A DNA stretch of 64,000 nt, taken from assembly GCF_003477705.1 (NCBI RefSeq), contig NZ_QUDV01000005.1:136227-200226 (forward strand), given 5' to 3'. Shown in pieces: positions 48,059-56,020 of the stretch. Below the pieces are notes generated by a model. It had not been told where the DNA came from. It saw nothing but the letters and a program-made list of their open reading frames with translations, and made no database searches. Position numbers and translations under genes: made by a program. Every line of letters starts with the position of its first letter. Within the stretch, counting starts at the first letter, position 1. The DNA is from Dorea sp. AF36-15AT (GTDB lineage Bacteria > Bacillota > Clostridia > Lachnospirales > Lachnospiraceae).

Positions 48059-49746
48059 TGAATGAGATGTATTTTAAAAGCATATTAATAGCCGACATAA
48101 AAGAAAAAACGGCACGTTTTCAAAAGTTTAAAAAGGGATTTAATGTAATAACTAGCCAAGAAAATCATGTTGGCAAGTCTTCGATGCTGAAATCCCTTTA
48201 TTATGCAATGGGAGCAGAAATTGATTATGACAATATATGGGATAAAAATACGAAAGTTTATATTGTAAATATATGTATAAACGAAAAAAATTATACAATA
48301 GCGAGATTTCAAAAGGGGTATGCATTATTTGAAGAAAATAATTTGATATTGTTAACTAAAAGTGCTTCGTATGAACTGCCTAAGAAATATGAAGAATTGT
48401 TTTCTTTTGCGGTTTATTTACCGAATAAAGAAACTAAGAAAATAGAGTTAGCACCTCCGGTATTTACTTTTTTGCCGTATTATATAGATCAAGATAAGGG
48501 ATGGAGTGGATTGTATGATAGCTTTTCAAATCTTAATCAATATAAGAAGAACGATCGTATAAAATCATTATATTATCACTTGAATATATATAATCGCGAA
48601 ACAATAGAATTGATGGCAAAAAGAGATAGAATAAAAGAAAAAAAGGAGGAACTTAAAGAAAAAGAAGAAAAAATCCGAATTACATTACAAGCTTTGTTAG
48701 AAGAAACACAAAATTTGTTACCGGCAGATAATCTTGATGAATTGGAAAGAAATTTGCAAATTCCAAAAGAAAATATTTCTATATTGGTATTAGAACTTGG
48801 AAATTTGCGTAATAAAATACAAACATTGGAAACAACAATGGCACAACATGAACATCAACTGGAAATCATACAGGAATATAAAAAAATTAAAATTAATACA
48901 GAAATAGAAAATAAACAAATGATATTACATACATGTCCTAAATGTGGATATATGTTTGATGAAGAAATATATGATATTGTTCGCTCGAATTATAATGTGC
49001 ATAATGAAACATATATGTGCCAGCAAATCCAGTTAATTATTAATTCTATATCCTCAGAACTGGAGAAATATAAAGAAAAATACGTTAAATCTATGGCTGA
49101 ATTAGAAAAGCAAGAAAAGATATATGATGAATCACAGGATTCGTATGAAGTATATATTAGGCAAAGAGGACTGAAGGATTCTGTAAATCATTTTAATGAA
49201 CAATTGGGTGATAATGTATATCAACAGAAACAATGCGAAAAGCAAGTTAAGGAAATTGATAAGAAATTGAGAAAACTTCCTAACAAAAAAGAAATAGAAG
49301 AAAAATATATAGAAGAAGTAAGACTAGATATTATTAAATTAGATGCATGGAATGCGGCATATGATGGAAAAATAAAATTACTTAATCCAATTAAAGCACA
49401 AGGAACACTTGAAAATAAAATTATTTTGGCTCAAGTTGCAGGACTATTCCAAACAATGGATGCTTTAAATAGTAGTACAATAAGATTTCCGTTTGTAGTA
49501 GATTCGCCAAGAGCAAAAGAAGCAAGTCATACGAGTAGTAAAGAAATATTGAAATTGATATTTGAAATGAATATGCTTCCACAAGTTATTTTGGCTACAA
49601 TGGATTATAATGATTTTGAAGAAGATATGAAATGTTCTGCAAAAGTTACTGTATTAACAGAAAAGAAGAAATTGTTAAATAACAAAACGTATGAAACACA
49701 TAAAAAATATATAGAGGAAATTTTTGCACTTTTAAAAGATATTTAG
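48058..49746 (+). CDS. Rad50/SMC-like ATPase with zinc-hook motif (LmuB-like)
   Basis: A 562-residue ATPase. Walker A is a divergent SQENHVGKSS at residues 33-42. Two long Lys/Glu-rich coiled coils (about 185-285 and 325-440) flank CPKCG at 293-297, the place of a Rad50-type zinc hook, although a second cysteine pair is absent. The C-terminal half has GTLENKIILAQVAGLF as the signature-helix counterpart and FPFVVDSPRAKEA (D482) as Walker B and D-loop. Lamassu defence systems join such an SMC protein (LmuB) to a nuclease (LmuA). The gene starts inside the stop of the DUF4297 gene (TAATG), so both are coupled. A terminator follows. Confidence 0.75.
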   Translation: MNEMYFKSILIADIKEKTARFQKFKKGFNVITSQENHVGKSSMLKSLYYAMGAEIDYDNIWDKNTKVYIVNICINEKNYTIARFQKGYALFEENNLILLTKSASYELPKKYEELFSFAVYLPNKETKKIELAPPVFTFLPYYIDQDKGWSGLYDSFSNLNQYKKNDRIKSLYYHLNIYNRETIELMAKRDRIKEKKEELKEKEEKIRITLQALLEETQNLLPADNLDELERNLQIPKENISILVLELGNLRNKIQTLETTMAQHEHQLEIIQEYKKIKINTEIENKQMILHTCPKCGYMFDEEIYDIVRSNYNVHNETYMCQQIQLIINSISSELEKYKEKYVKSMAELEKQEKIYDESQDSYEVYIRQRGLKDSVNHFNEQLGDNVYQQKQCEKQVKEIDKKLRKLPNKKEIEEKYIEEVRLDIIKLDAWNAAYDGKIKLLNPIKAQGTLENKIILAQVAGLFQTMDALNSSTIRFPFVVDSPRAKEASHTSSKEILKLIFEMNMLPQVILATMDYNDFEEDMKCSAKVTVLTEKKKLLNNKTYETHKKYIEEIFALLKDI

Positions 49747-49775
49747 TTTATATAAAAATTTCAAATAATGAAAAA

Positions 49776-49811
49776 CCGATTGATTCAAATTACGAGTCAG
49801 TCGGCTTTTTT
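49776..49811 (+). terminator. Terminator after the nuclease-SMC operon
   Basis: CCGATTGATTC (49776-49786) pairs with GAGTCAGTCGG (49794-49804), two G-U pairs, followed by TTTTTT at 49806-49811. Confidence 0.8.
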
Positions 49812-49828
49812 CATGCTCATTTTTATAC

Positions 49829-49858
49829 ATAGCCAGTCCCGCAAAACGGATTGGCTAT
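49829..49858 (+). repeat. ATAGCCAG hairpin upstream of parA
   Basis: ATAGCCAGTCC (49829-49839) pairs with GGATTGGCTAT (49848-49858). A hairpin with the same outer arms occurs at 59771-59809 before another backbone gene. It may be a terminator or leader of the ancestral element. Confidence 0.5.
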
Positions 49859-49886
49859 TAAATTTTTCGAGGAAGGAGGAAACTAT

Positions 49887-50714
49887 ATGACCAAGTGTAA
49901 AGTAATCGCCCTTGCAAATCAGAAGGGAGGAACAGCCAAGACCACAACAACATTGAATTTGGGAATCGGTCTTGCACATCAGGGGCGGAAAGTATTATTG
50001 GTTGATGCTGATCCACAGGGAGACTTAACAACCGCTTTAGGGTGGACTGATGCAGATAATTTTCCAATTACGTTGGATACACAAATGAAGAAAATACTAC
50101 AAGATGAACCGTTTGTGTACAATGAAGGCATTTTACACCATGAAGAAGGAGTAGACATTATTCCGACCAACATCGAGTTATCGGGCATGGAAATATCACT
50201 GGTAAATGCCATGAGCAGAGAGCAGACACTAAAGCTGTATCTGACAGATTTGAAAAAGGATTATGAGTATATCCTGATTGATTGTATACCTAGTCTTGGT
50301 ATGTTGACCATCAATGCATTAGCTGCCGCAGACAGTGTAATCGTTCCGGTGCAGGCTCATTATCTTCCGGCAAAAGGTATGACACAGCTCATGAAAACAA
50401 TCGGTAAGGTACAGAGACAGCTAAATCCTAATCTGAAGATTGATGGAGTATTGCTGACGCTTGCAGATATGCGGACGAATCTTGCAAGGGAAACAGAAAA
50501 TAGCCTTAGAGAGAATTATGGAAGGTATATTCGGATATTTAAAACGGTTATTCCAGTGGCTATCACAGCAGCAGAAAGCAGTGCAGCAGGACAGAGCATT
50601 TATAAGTATGACAAAAAAGGAACTGTTGCAAAGGCGTATGCAGAATTTACGAGGGAGGTGATTCAGTGTGGCGAAAAGCAGAGAAATAAACATGAATCTT
50701 CCCTCAGCCGATGA
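49887..50714 (+). CDS. ParA/Soj family partition ATPase
   Basis: A 275-residue ParA. The deviant Walker A ANQKGGTAKTTTTLNLG at residues 9-25, VDADPQGDLTTALG near 41 and IDCIPSLGMLTINALA near 132 show an active ATPase. ParA forms dynamic patterns on the nucleoid and moves ParB-bound DNA. Its presence in an integrated element suggests help in stable inheritance while excised, as seen in several conjugative elements. ATG 49887 follows GGAAGGAGG; an in-frame ATG at 49851 lies before the site. It overlaps parB by 47 bases. Confidence 0.92.
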   Translation: MTKCKVIALANQKGGTAKTTTTLNLGIGLAHQGRKVLLVDADPQGDLTTALGWTDADNFPITLDTQMKKILQDEPFVYNEGILHHEEGVDIIPTNIELSGMEISLVNAMSREQTLKLYLTDLKKDYEYILIDCIPSLGMLTINALAAADSVIVPVQAHYLPAKGMTQLMKTIGKVQRQLNPNLKIDGVLLTLADMRTNLARETENSLRENYGRYIRIFKTVIPVAITAAESSAAGQSIYKYDKKGTVAKAYAEFTREVIQCGEKQRNKHESSLSR

Positions 50715-51594
50715 CCTTTTTACCACACAGGAAGAAAGAGACCAGAAGAATCAGGAATATGTAAAAAATATTTCTCTTTTTGATATTACTGATTTTCCGA
50801 ATCACCCATTTAAGGTAAGAATGGACGCTAAGATGGTGGAAACTATCGAGAGTGTTCGAGAACATGGTGTATTGCTTCCAGCACTTGTCAGAGAGAAGCC
50901 AACAGGTGGGTATGAAATGATTTCCGGACACCGTAGAAAAATGGCGAGTGAACTGGCAGGATTTGAGAATATGCCTTGTATAGTAAGGAATCTCAGTGAT
51001 GATGAAGCAGTTATTGTCATGGTTGACAGCAATCTTCAAAGAGAAGAAATCTTACCATCAGAGAAAGCATTTGCTTATAAAATGAAATTAGAAGCAATGA
51101 ATAGACAAGGCAAGAGAACAGATTTAACTTCGACACCACTGGTGTCAAAGTTTCGGACAAATGAAATTTTGGCACAAGAAGCAGGAGAAAGTCGAGAAAC
51201 AATCCGCCGATATATCCGCCTTACAGAACTTATCCCGGAAATCCTTGAAATGGTTGATGAAAAGAAAATTGCCATGCGTCCGGCGGTAGAGCTGTCTTAT
51301 TTGCCGAAAGAGGAACAGGAGATATTGTACGACACCATGGAGTCGGAGGCTTGTACCCCAAGTCATGCACAGGCAATCAAAATCCGAAAATTCTCAGCAG
51401 AAGGCAGATTGAATGAAGATGTGTTACTGTCGATTATGGCAGAAGAAAAGCCAAATCAGGTAGAACAGTGGAAAATTCCGAAGAACATACTGAAAAAATA
51501 TTTCCCATCGGGAACTTCACAGCAGAAAATGGAAGAAACCATTGTCAAAGCACTGGAATTATACCGAAGACAGGAAAAAAGCAGGGAACGCTAG
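50668..51594 (+). CDS. ParB/Spo0J family partition protein
   Basis: A 308-residue ParB-type protein. The N-terminal ParB/sulfiredoxin-like domain shows VREHGVLLPALVREKPTGG and the CTP-binding motif SGHRRKMASELAG near residue 89; the helix-turn-helix is ILAQEAGESRETIRRYIRLTEL near 168-189. It would bind a parS-like site and spread along DNA. The start is GTG 50668, placed by GAGGGAGGTG. It begins inside parA, so both are made together. No parS site was recognised by eye. Confidence 0.9.
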   Translation: MAKSREINMNLPSADDLFTTQEERDQKNQEYVKNISLFDITDFPNHPFKVRMDAKMVETIESVREHGVLLPALVREKPTGGYEMISGHRRKMASELAGFENMPCIVRNLSDDEAVIVMVDSNLQREEILPSEKAFAYKMKLEAMNRQGKRTDLTSTPLVSKFRTNEILAQEAGESRETIRRYIRLTELIPEILEMVDEKKIAMRPAVELSYLPKEEQEILYDTMESEACTPSHAQAIKIRKFSAEGRLNEDVLLSIMAEEKPNQVEQWKIPKNILKKYFPSGTSQQKMEETIVKALELYRRQEKSRER

Positions 51595-51860
51595 ACATTT
51601 TGACACCAGGGGAGAAGTCTATCCGTTGGCGGTCAATGAGAAATCAGCTTTTTCCTGTTTTCCCCTCCCCACACCCTACCCCTTTGGTTTACCAGCAGAT
51701 TACCAGCCGAAAAGACAATAAGGAGCCGGGAACTTCTTCTCTTTCGGCAGGTCGGAGATTCCAATACCCTGCATGACAACAGGGAGCAAACAGCATAAAG
51801 CAACAGCAGGCGTTCCAGACGGACGTCTTTTTTTGATTGAAAAGAAAGGAATTGTAGAAA
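51595..51860. other. Spacer between parB and the adhesin gene
   Basis: No protein-like frame with a ribosome binding site is seen. The region holds pyrimidine-rich stretches (TTTTCCTGTTTTCCCCTCCCC near 51650) and AGACG-GA-CGTCT followed by a T-run at 51817-51835, a weak terminator-like signal. GAAAGGAATTG precedes the adhesin start. Confidence 0.4.
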
Positions 51861-54800
51861 ATGAAGAAGATATGGAAACGAGTGTGTACAGGGATTCTTG
51901 CCCTGACCACGATTTTAACTGCATTACCGATCACATCGGTTCAAGCAGCGGAAACACAGTATTGGACAGAATCCGCAGAGAGAGTTGGACATGTAGAACA
52001 TTTGATGAATGACGGAACAATTAAAAGCACTTTCAACGAAGGACACATGCGAGTAGAGGGTGAAACTGCCTATTGTGTAGATATTAACACCGGATTCAAA
52101 AATGGATATAAGACCAGGCATGATGCAAGTGCCAGTATGAGTGCGGATCAGATTGAAGATGTGGCATTATCGCTTGAGTATATGAAACAGTATGCAGTCA
52201 GTCACAGTAACCTGAGTGCAAATCAGGCATATCTCTTAGAACAGTGCCTTGTGTGGCAGTGTTTAAGTGAGCATTTAGGCTGGCAGTGCGATAATGTCCG
52301 GGCAGTCTATTCCGAGATTTCACAGGATATTCAGAATGAGGTGTATGCAGGAGCAAAATCATTTGTGAAGGCAAATAAGGGACGATATAAATGTGGCGGT
52401 TACATTTACACCGGAGAAGGACAGGATATCGGACAGTTTTGGGCAGAACTGAATGTCGGAAATGCAAAAGTAAAGAAGACAACCGCCAATGAGATTGTCA
52501 CAAATGGAAATGCGATGTATTCCATTGCAGGGGCAACTTTTGGTATATTCTCAGATCAGAATTGCAGTAATCAGATTGGAACACTTACCACAAATGAAAA
52601 TGGCGATACGAACGAGGTGGAAGTAACTGCCGGGACTGTTTATATCAAAGAGCTTTCTGCACCGAAGGGATATAAGCTGGATACGACAGTACGCAGTCTG
52701 AAAGTTGAAGCCGGAAAAACAGCCGTATTAAATGTTTCAGATGTTCCGAAAGTGACAGAAACATTGGTAGACCTGTTCAAGATTGATATGGAGATAGGAA
52801 AAGCAACTGCACAGGGAAATGCAGCACTGGCAGGAGCAGAGTTTACCTGGCATTATTATGACGGACTTTATACAAAAGACAACTTACCGGAGAAAGCAAC
52901 ACGTACCTGGGTTACAAAGACGGTAGCAGAAAAAGACAGTGACGGAACCATTCATTATGTGACAAAACTGGCAGATGCCTACAAAGTATCCGGAGATGCA
53001 TTTTACACTCAGAATGAAAAAAGCGTATTACCACTTGGAACACTGGCTGTTGAAGAAACAAAAGCACCAAACGGATATTTACTGGACGGAGCTTATATGC
53101 AGGCAGGAGACAGTACAGAACAGATAAAAGGAATGTATCTGACACAGATCACAGAGGACGGAGAACTTGCAGTTCTTTCCGGAAGCAATCAGTATTCCGT
53201 ATCTGATCAGGTAATCCGAGGTGGTGTGAAGATTCAGAAACGTGATTTGGAGACAAAAGAAACCAAAGCACAAGGAAGTGCCACATTAAAAGATACTGCA
53301 TTTGCGATTATTTCTTTGAACGAAAATTCAGTTCTGGTAGAAGGAAAGCTATACAAAAAGAACGAGACAGTTAAGACGATTCAGACAGGGATTGACGGAA
53401 TTGCAACAACGACGGCAGATTTACTTCCGTATGGTAAATACAAACTGGAAGAAACCAAAGCACCAGAAGGTTATCTGACTGCCGGGACAAAACCGATTGA
53501 ATTTTCCGTTACAGAAAATGGAAAAATCGAGGATTTAACCGATGAAAGCCATTCCATTTACAACCAGATTAAACGTGGAGATCTGGAAGGAGTCAAGATT
53601 GGAGTAGGCACACATAAGAGACTGGCTAATGTACCATTCAAAATTACTAGCAAGACAACCGGTGAGAGCCATATCGTAGTGACAGATAAAAATGGTCAGT
53701 TTTCAACCGTTTCCGATTGGGCGTCTCATAAGAAAAATACAAATGTCGGGAAAACAAGTGAGGACGGTATCTGGTTTGGAACTTCTGAGCCGGATGACAG
53801 TAAAGGTGCATTACTTTATGACACTTATGAGATTGAGGAGTTAGCTTGTGAATCCAACAAAGGTATGAAATTGATTCCAGCATTTGAAGTTGTTGTCAGC
53901 AGAAATAAAGTAACAATCGACCTTGGAACACTGACCGATGAGTATGAAAAAGAGATTACCATTCATACCACAGCAACGGATAAAGAAACGGGCGAAAAAA
54001 TAATTGTTGCAGGAAAGAAAGTAACGATTGTAGATACGGTTACGCTGGACGGTCTGGAAGAAGGAAGAAAATATCAGTTAAAAGGCTGGCAGATGCTGAA
54101 AGAGGAAAATGCAGAACTGCTCATTGATGGAAAGCGTGTGGAGAGTGATTATACCTTTGTTGCTGACAATGAAAAAATGAAAGTAGAAATTTCTTATATG
54201 TTTGATGCATCAGAACTTGGCGGACAGAATCTGGTTACATTTGAAGAATTATACGATCTGAAGAATCCGGAAGAACCTGTAAAAGTTGCAGAGCATAAGG
54301 ACATTGATGATGAAGGTCAGACAGTCCTGATTACCGAGCGAAAGATTTTGATTCATACCACAGCAACTGATAAGAATGGTAAGAAAGAAATCGAAGCCGG
54401 AAAAGATCTGACAATTGTGGATACGGTTACTTTAGAAGGTCTGGAAATCGGTACGAACTACAAGTTGTCCGGTTGGCAGATGATTAAGGAAGAAAATGCA
54501 AAGCTGCTCATTGATGGCAAAGAAGTTACCAATGATTATGAATTTACAGCGGACAAGGAAAACATGGAAGTGCAGATTGAGTTTACTTTCGATGGCAGCA
54601 CTCTTGGAGGAAAGCAGCTTGTAACCTTTGAAGAACTGTATGATATGACAAATCCGGAAGAACCGAAAAAGGTAACAGAGCATAAGGACATCAACGATGA
54701 AGGTCAGACTGTAACTATCAAAGAAGTACCGGAAACACCAACCCCAGAGACACCGGGTACTACTACAAAGACCAGTAACCCTCCGAAAACAGGAGATACG

Positions 54801-54929
54801 GAAAATGTAGCTTTATGGATAGCCATTCTGGTATTATCGGCAGCCGGAATCACCGGAGTTCGTATCTGGAATAAAAAGAAGCAGGTTAAGCGATTAGGAA
54901 TTGAAGAAAAGAAAGAAGAGGAGGAGTAA
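51861..54929 (+). CDS. Sortase-anchored surface adhesin with thioester and VaFE domains
   Basis: A 1022-residue wall protein. Residues 1-29 form a signal peptide. A thioester-type domain follows: C72 in AYCVD and Q128 in LEQCLVWQ fit the Cys-Gln pair of TED adhesins. SpaA/Cna-B-like beta domains come next, each ending with ETKAPNGYLL or ETKAPEGYLT type motifs. Two VaFE-type repeats of 130 residues (about 698-827 and 828-955) begin IHTTATDK and contain LVTFEELYD; these may form internal ester bonds. The sorting signal NPPKTGD is at 973-979, then a membrane helix and a charged tail. Such proteins occur in Tn1549-like elements and may aid contact of mating cells. A sortase gene is not in the window. 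Confidence 0.92.
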   Translation: MKKIWKRVCTGILALTTILTALPITSVQAAETQYWTESAERVGHVEHLMNDGTIKSTFNEGHMRVEGETAYCVDINTGFKNGYKTRHDASASMSADQIEDVALSLEYMKQYAVSHSNLSANQAYLLEQCLVWQCLSEHLGWQCDNVRAVYSEISQDIQNEVYAGAKSFVKANKGRYKCGGYIYTGEGQDIGQFWAELNVGNAKVKKTTANEIVTNGNAMYSIAGATFGIFSDQNCSNQIGTLTTNENGDTNEVEVTAGTVYIKELSAPKGYKLDTTVRSLKVEAGKTAVLNVSDVPKVTETLVDLFKIDMEIGKATAQGNAALAGAEFTWHYYDGLYTKDNLPEKATRTWVTKTVAEKDSDGTIHYVTKLADAYKVSGDAFYTQNEKSVLPLGTLAVEETKAPNGYLLDGAYMQAGDSTEQIKGMYLTQITEDGELAVLSGSNQYSVSDQVIRGGVKIQKRDLETKETKAQGSATLKDTAFAIISLNENSVLVEGKLYKKNETVKTIQTGIDGIATTTADLLPYGKYKLEETKAPEGYLTAGTKPIEFSVTENGKIEDLTDESHSIYNQIKRGDLEGVKIGVGTHKRLANVPFKITSKTTGESHIVVTDKNGQFSTVSDWASHKKNTNVGKTSEDGIWFGTSEPDDSKGALLYDTYEIEELACESNKGMKLIPAFEVVVSRNKVTIDLGTLTDEYEKEITIHTTATDKETGEKIIVAGKKVTIVDTVTLDGLEEGRKYQLKGWQMLKEENAELLIDGKRVESDYTFVADNEKMKVEISYMFDASELGGQNLVTFEELYDLKNPEEPVKVAEHKDIDDEGQTVLITERKILIHTTATDKNGKKEIEAGKDLTIVDTVTLEGLEIGTNYKLSGWQMIKEENAKLLIDGKEVTNDYEFTADKENMEVQIEFTFDGSTLGGKQLVTFEELYDMTNPEEPKKVTEHKDINDEGQTVTIKEVPETPTPETPGTTTKTSNPPKTGDTENVALWIAILVLSAAGITGVRIWNKKKQVKRLGIEEKKEEEE

Positions 54930-55215
54930 AACAAAGGGCAGCGATAAACTGCCCTTTGATGATGAAATGGGAAAAAATCAGAAAGCAGTAAAAGTATTAC
55001 AGCGTTTATTTGATGCTGGGTATGGAACGGAAAAAGAGATTGTCAATATGACGATGGATGAGATGCTTGCTTTGCCAGGAGTGAATGTAGCAGATCTGTG
55101 TATTATCAGTGAGTTACAGAAAAGCATTAAGACAAACAAAGTGATAAGCTATTTGTCAAAGAAAACAGAAGCAAGGGAAGAAACGAAAGGAGCAGATTAT
55201 GGTGGAACAACCTAA
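54901..55215 (+). CDS. Small conserved-looking element protein (104 aa or shorter)
   Basis: I do not recognise the family. A helical part with QKAVKVLQRLFDAGYGTEKEIVNM and MTMDEMLALPGVNVADL resembles a helix-hairpin-helix in form. The start is uncertain: TTG 54901 overlaps the adhesin by 29 bases and gives KLPFDDEMGKNQ as part of the protein; ATG 54967 would give 82 residues but has no clear ribosome binding site. A hairpin AAGGGCAG-N7-CTGCCCTT at 54935-54957 covers the first codons. It overlaps the next small gene by 17 bases, so they are coupled. Confidence 0.6.
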   Translation: MKKRKKRRSKTKGSDKLPFDDEMGKNQKAVKVLQRLFDAGYGTEKEIVNMTMDEMLALPGVNVADLCIISELQKSIKTNKVISYLSKKTEAREETKGADYGGTT

Positions 55216-55324
55216 ATATTTGGAAATGACATTATCACAATTGAAATCATATGTGGAATCTTCAGAGAGTAAGGTTCTTCTGGTTGTAGAATTTCCAAAA
55301 GGAGATCAGAACAATGGAGAATGA
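55199..55324 (+). CDS. Small protein gene (41 aa) between overlapping neighbours
   Basis: ATG 55199 has AAAGGAG six bases before it. The frame runs 41 codons (start MVEQPKYLEMTLSQL, middle SESKVLLVVEF) to TGA at 55322. It overlaps the previous gene by 17 bases and the RadC-like gene by 11, so all three are likely translated in a chain. The composition is protein-like, with a predicted helix then a strand. The function is unknown. Confidence 0.6.
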   Translation: MVEQPKYLEMTLSQLKSYVESSESKVLLVVEFPKGDQNNGE

Positions 55325-55787
55325 ATTGAAAGTTGTGAATATCCGTTTGGTAAAAGAACCATCTCTTTATAGTGAGCAGACATTGGACAGTCCACAGGCT
55401 GTTGTAGAATTAATGGCGAAGGAGCTATCCCAATATGACAGAGAGGTATTTTGCATCTTGAATATAAAAAATAATGGACAGGTAATCAATATGAATCTGG
55501 TCAGTGTTGGAACAATCAATGTCTCGCTGGTAATTCCGAGGGAAGTCTTTAAGAGCAGTATTCTGGCAAATGCTTCTGCAATCATTGGACTTCATAATCA
55601 TCCCAGTGGTAATGTGAAACCGTCAAAAGAGGATATGATCGTTACGAGGAAGCTGCAGAAGTGCGGACAGCTACTGGGGATAGAATTTCTGGATCATATC
55701 ATTGTCGGCGGAACTAATGGAAAGATGCTCAGTTTCCGAGAAGAAAAGATGTTGAATGTGACAGGAAGGATGGATTGGGAAAGATAG
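55314..55787 (+). CDS. RadC-like JAB domain protein
   Basis: A 157-residue protein with a JAB/MPN metalloprotease-like fold. The zinc motif HNHPSGNVKPSKEDM near residues 95-109 has H-x-H and D; IEFLDHIIVGG near 122 follows. RadC-like proteins are common on mobile elements; a DNA-repair role once proposed is not established. AAAAGGAG lies nine bases before the ATG. It is the last backbone gene before the AT-rich ATPase-RloB-KAP cargo. Confidence 0.88.
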   Translation: MENELKVVNIRLVKEPSLYSEQTLDSPQAVVELMAKELSQYDREVFCILNIKNNGQVINMNLVSVGTINVSLVIPREVFKSSILANASAIIGLHNHPSGNVKPSKEDMIVTRKLQKCGQLLGIEFLDHIIVGGTNGKMLSFREEKMLNVTGRMDWER

Positions 55788-55829
55788 AAGAAAAAAGAAT
55801 TAGAAGTTTTTATTTATTGTAATATTTCA

Positions 55830-55861
55830 TGTAGCGGCATTAGTAAAATAGTGTCGCTACA
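55830..55861. repeat. Strong hairpin after the RadC-like gene
   Basis: TGTAGCGGCATTA (55830-55842) pairs over 13 positions with TAGTGTCGCTACA (55849-55861), two wobble pairs, loop GTAAAA. No T-run follows. It marks the left side of the cargo block; the remaining 55,862-55,970 is AT-rich with no gene. Confidence 0.6.
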
Positions 55862-55971
55862 AAAAGCTGACTTATACATTGATATTATATGCATAACTCA
55901 AAATAAAATTGTTAAAAATAAAAATAGAAGGCAATATATAACGAAAGATTCTCTAAATAAGAAAATTTACA

Positions 55972-56000
55972 TTGACTGAGAGAAGAGTAAAACATATAAT
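55972..56000 (+). promoter_or_regulatory. Strong promoter of the ATPase-RloB-KAP operon
   Basis: TTGACT (55972-55977) and TATAAT (55995-56000) are exactly 17 bases apart; the ATG of the first gene is 20 bases downstream, after AAAGGTGGAGG. Confidence 0.85.
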
Positions 56001-56020
56001 AAAGGTGGAGGTGTATAAGA

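Noticed and set aside
51468..51776. 102-codon open frame across the end of parB
   Set aside because: It overlaps parB in another frame, lacks a start signal and its sequence is not protein-like.
53952..54722. 390-base direct repeat, considered as a duplication from mobile DNA
   Set aside because: It is the tandem VaFE domain pair of the adhesin, in frame and diverged as domains usually are.
55314..55787. RadC-like gene as an established DNA repair factor or defence gene
   Set aside because: The repair role of RadC is not supported by later work, and the gene is a usual companion on mobile elements.
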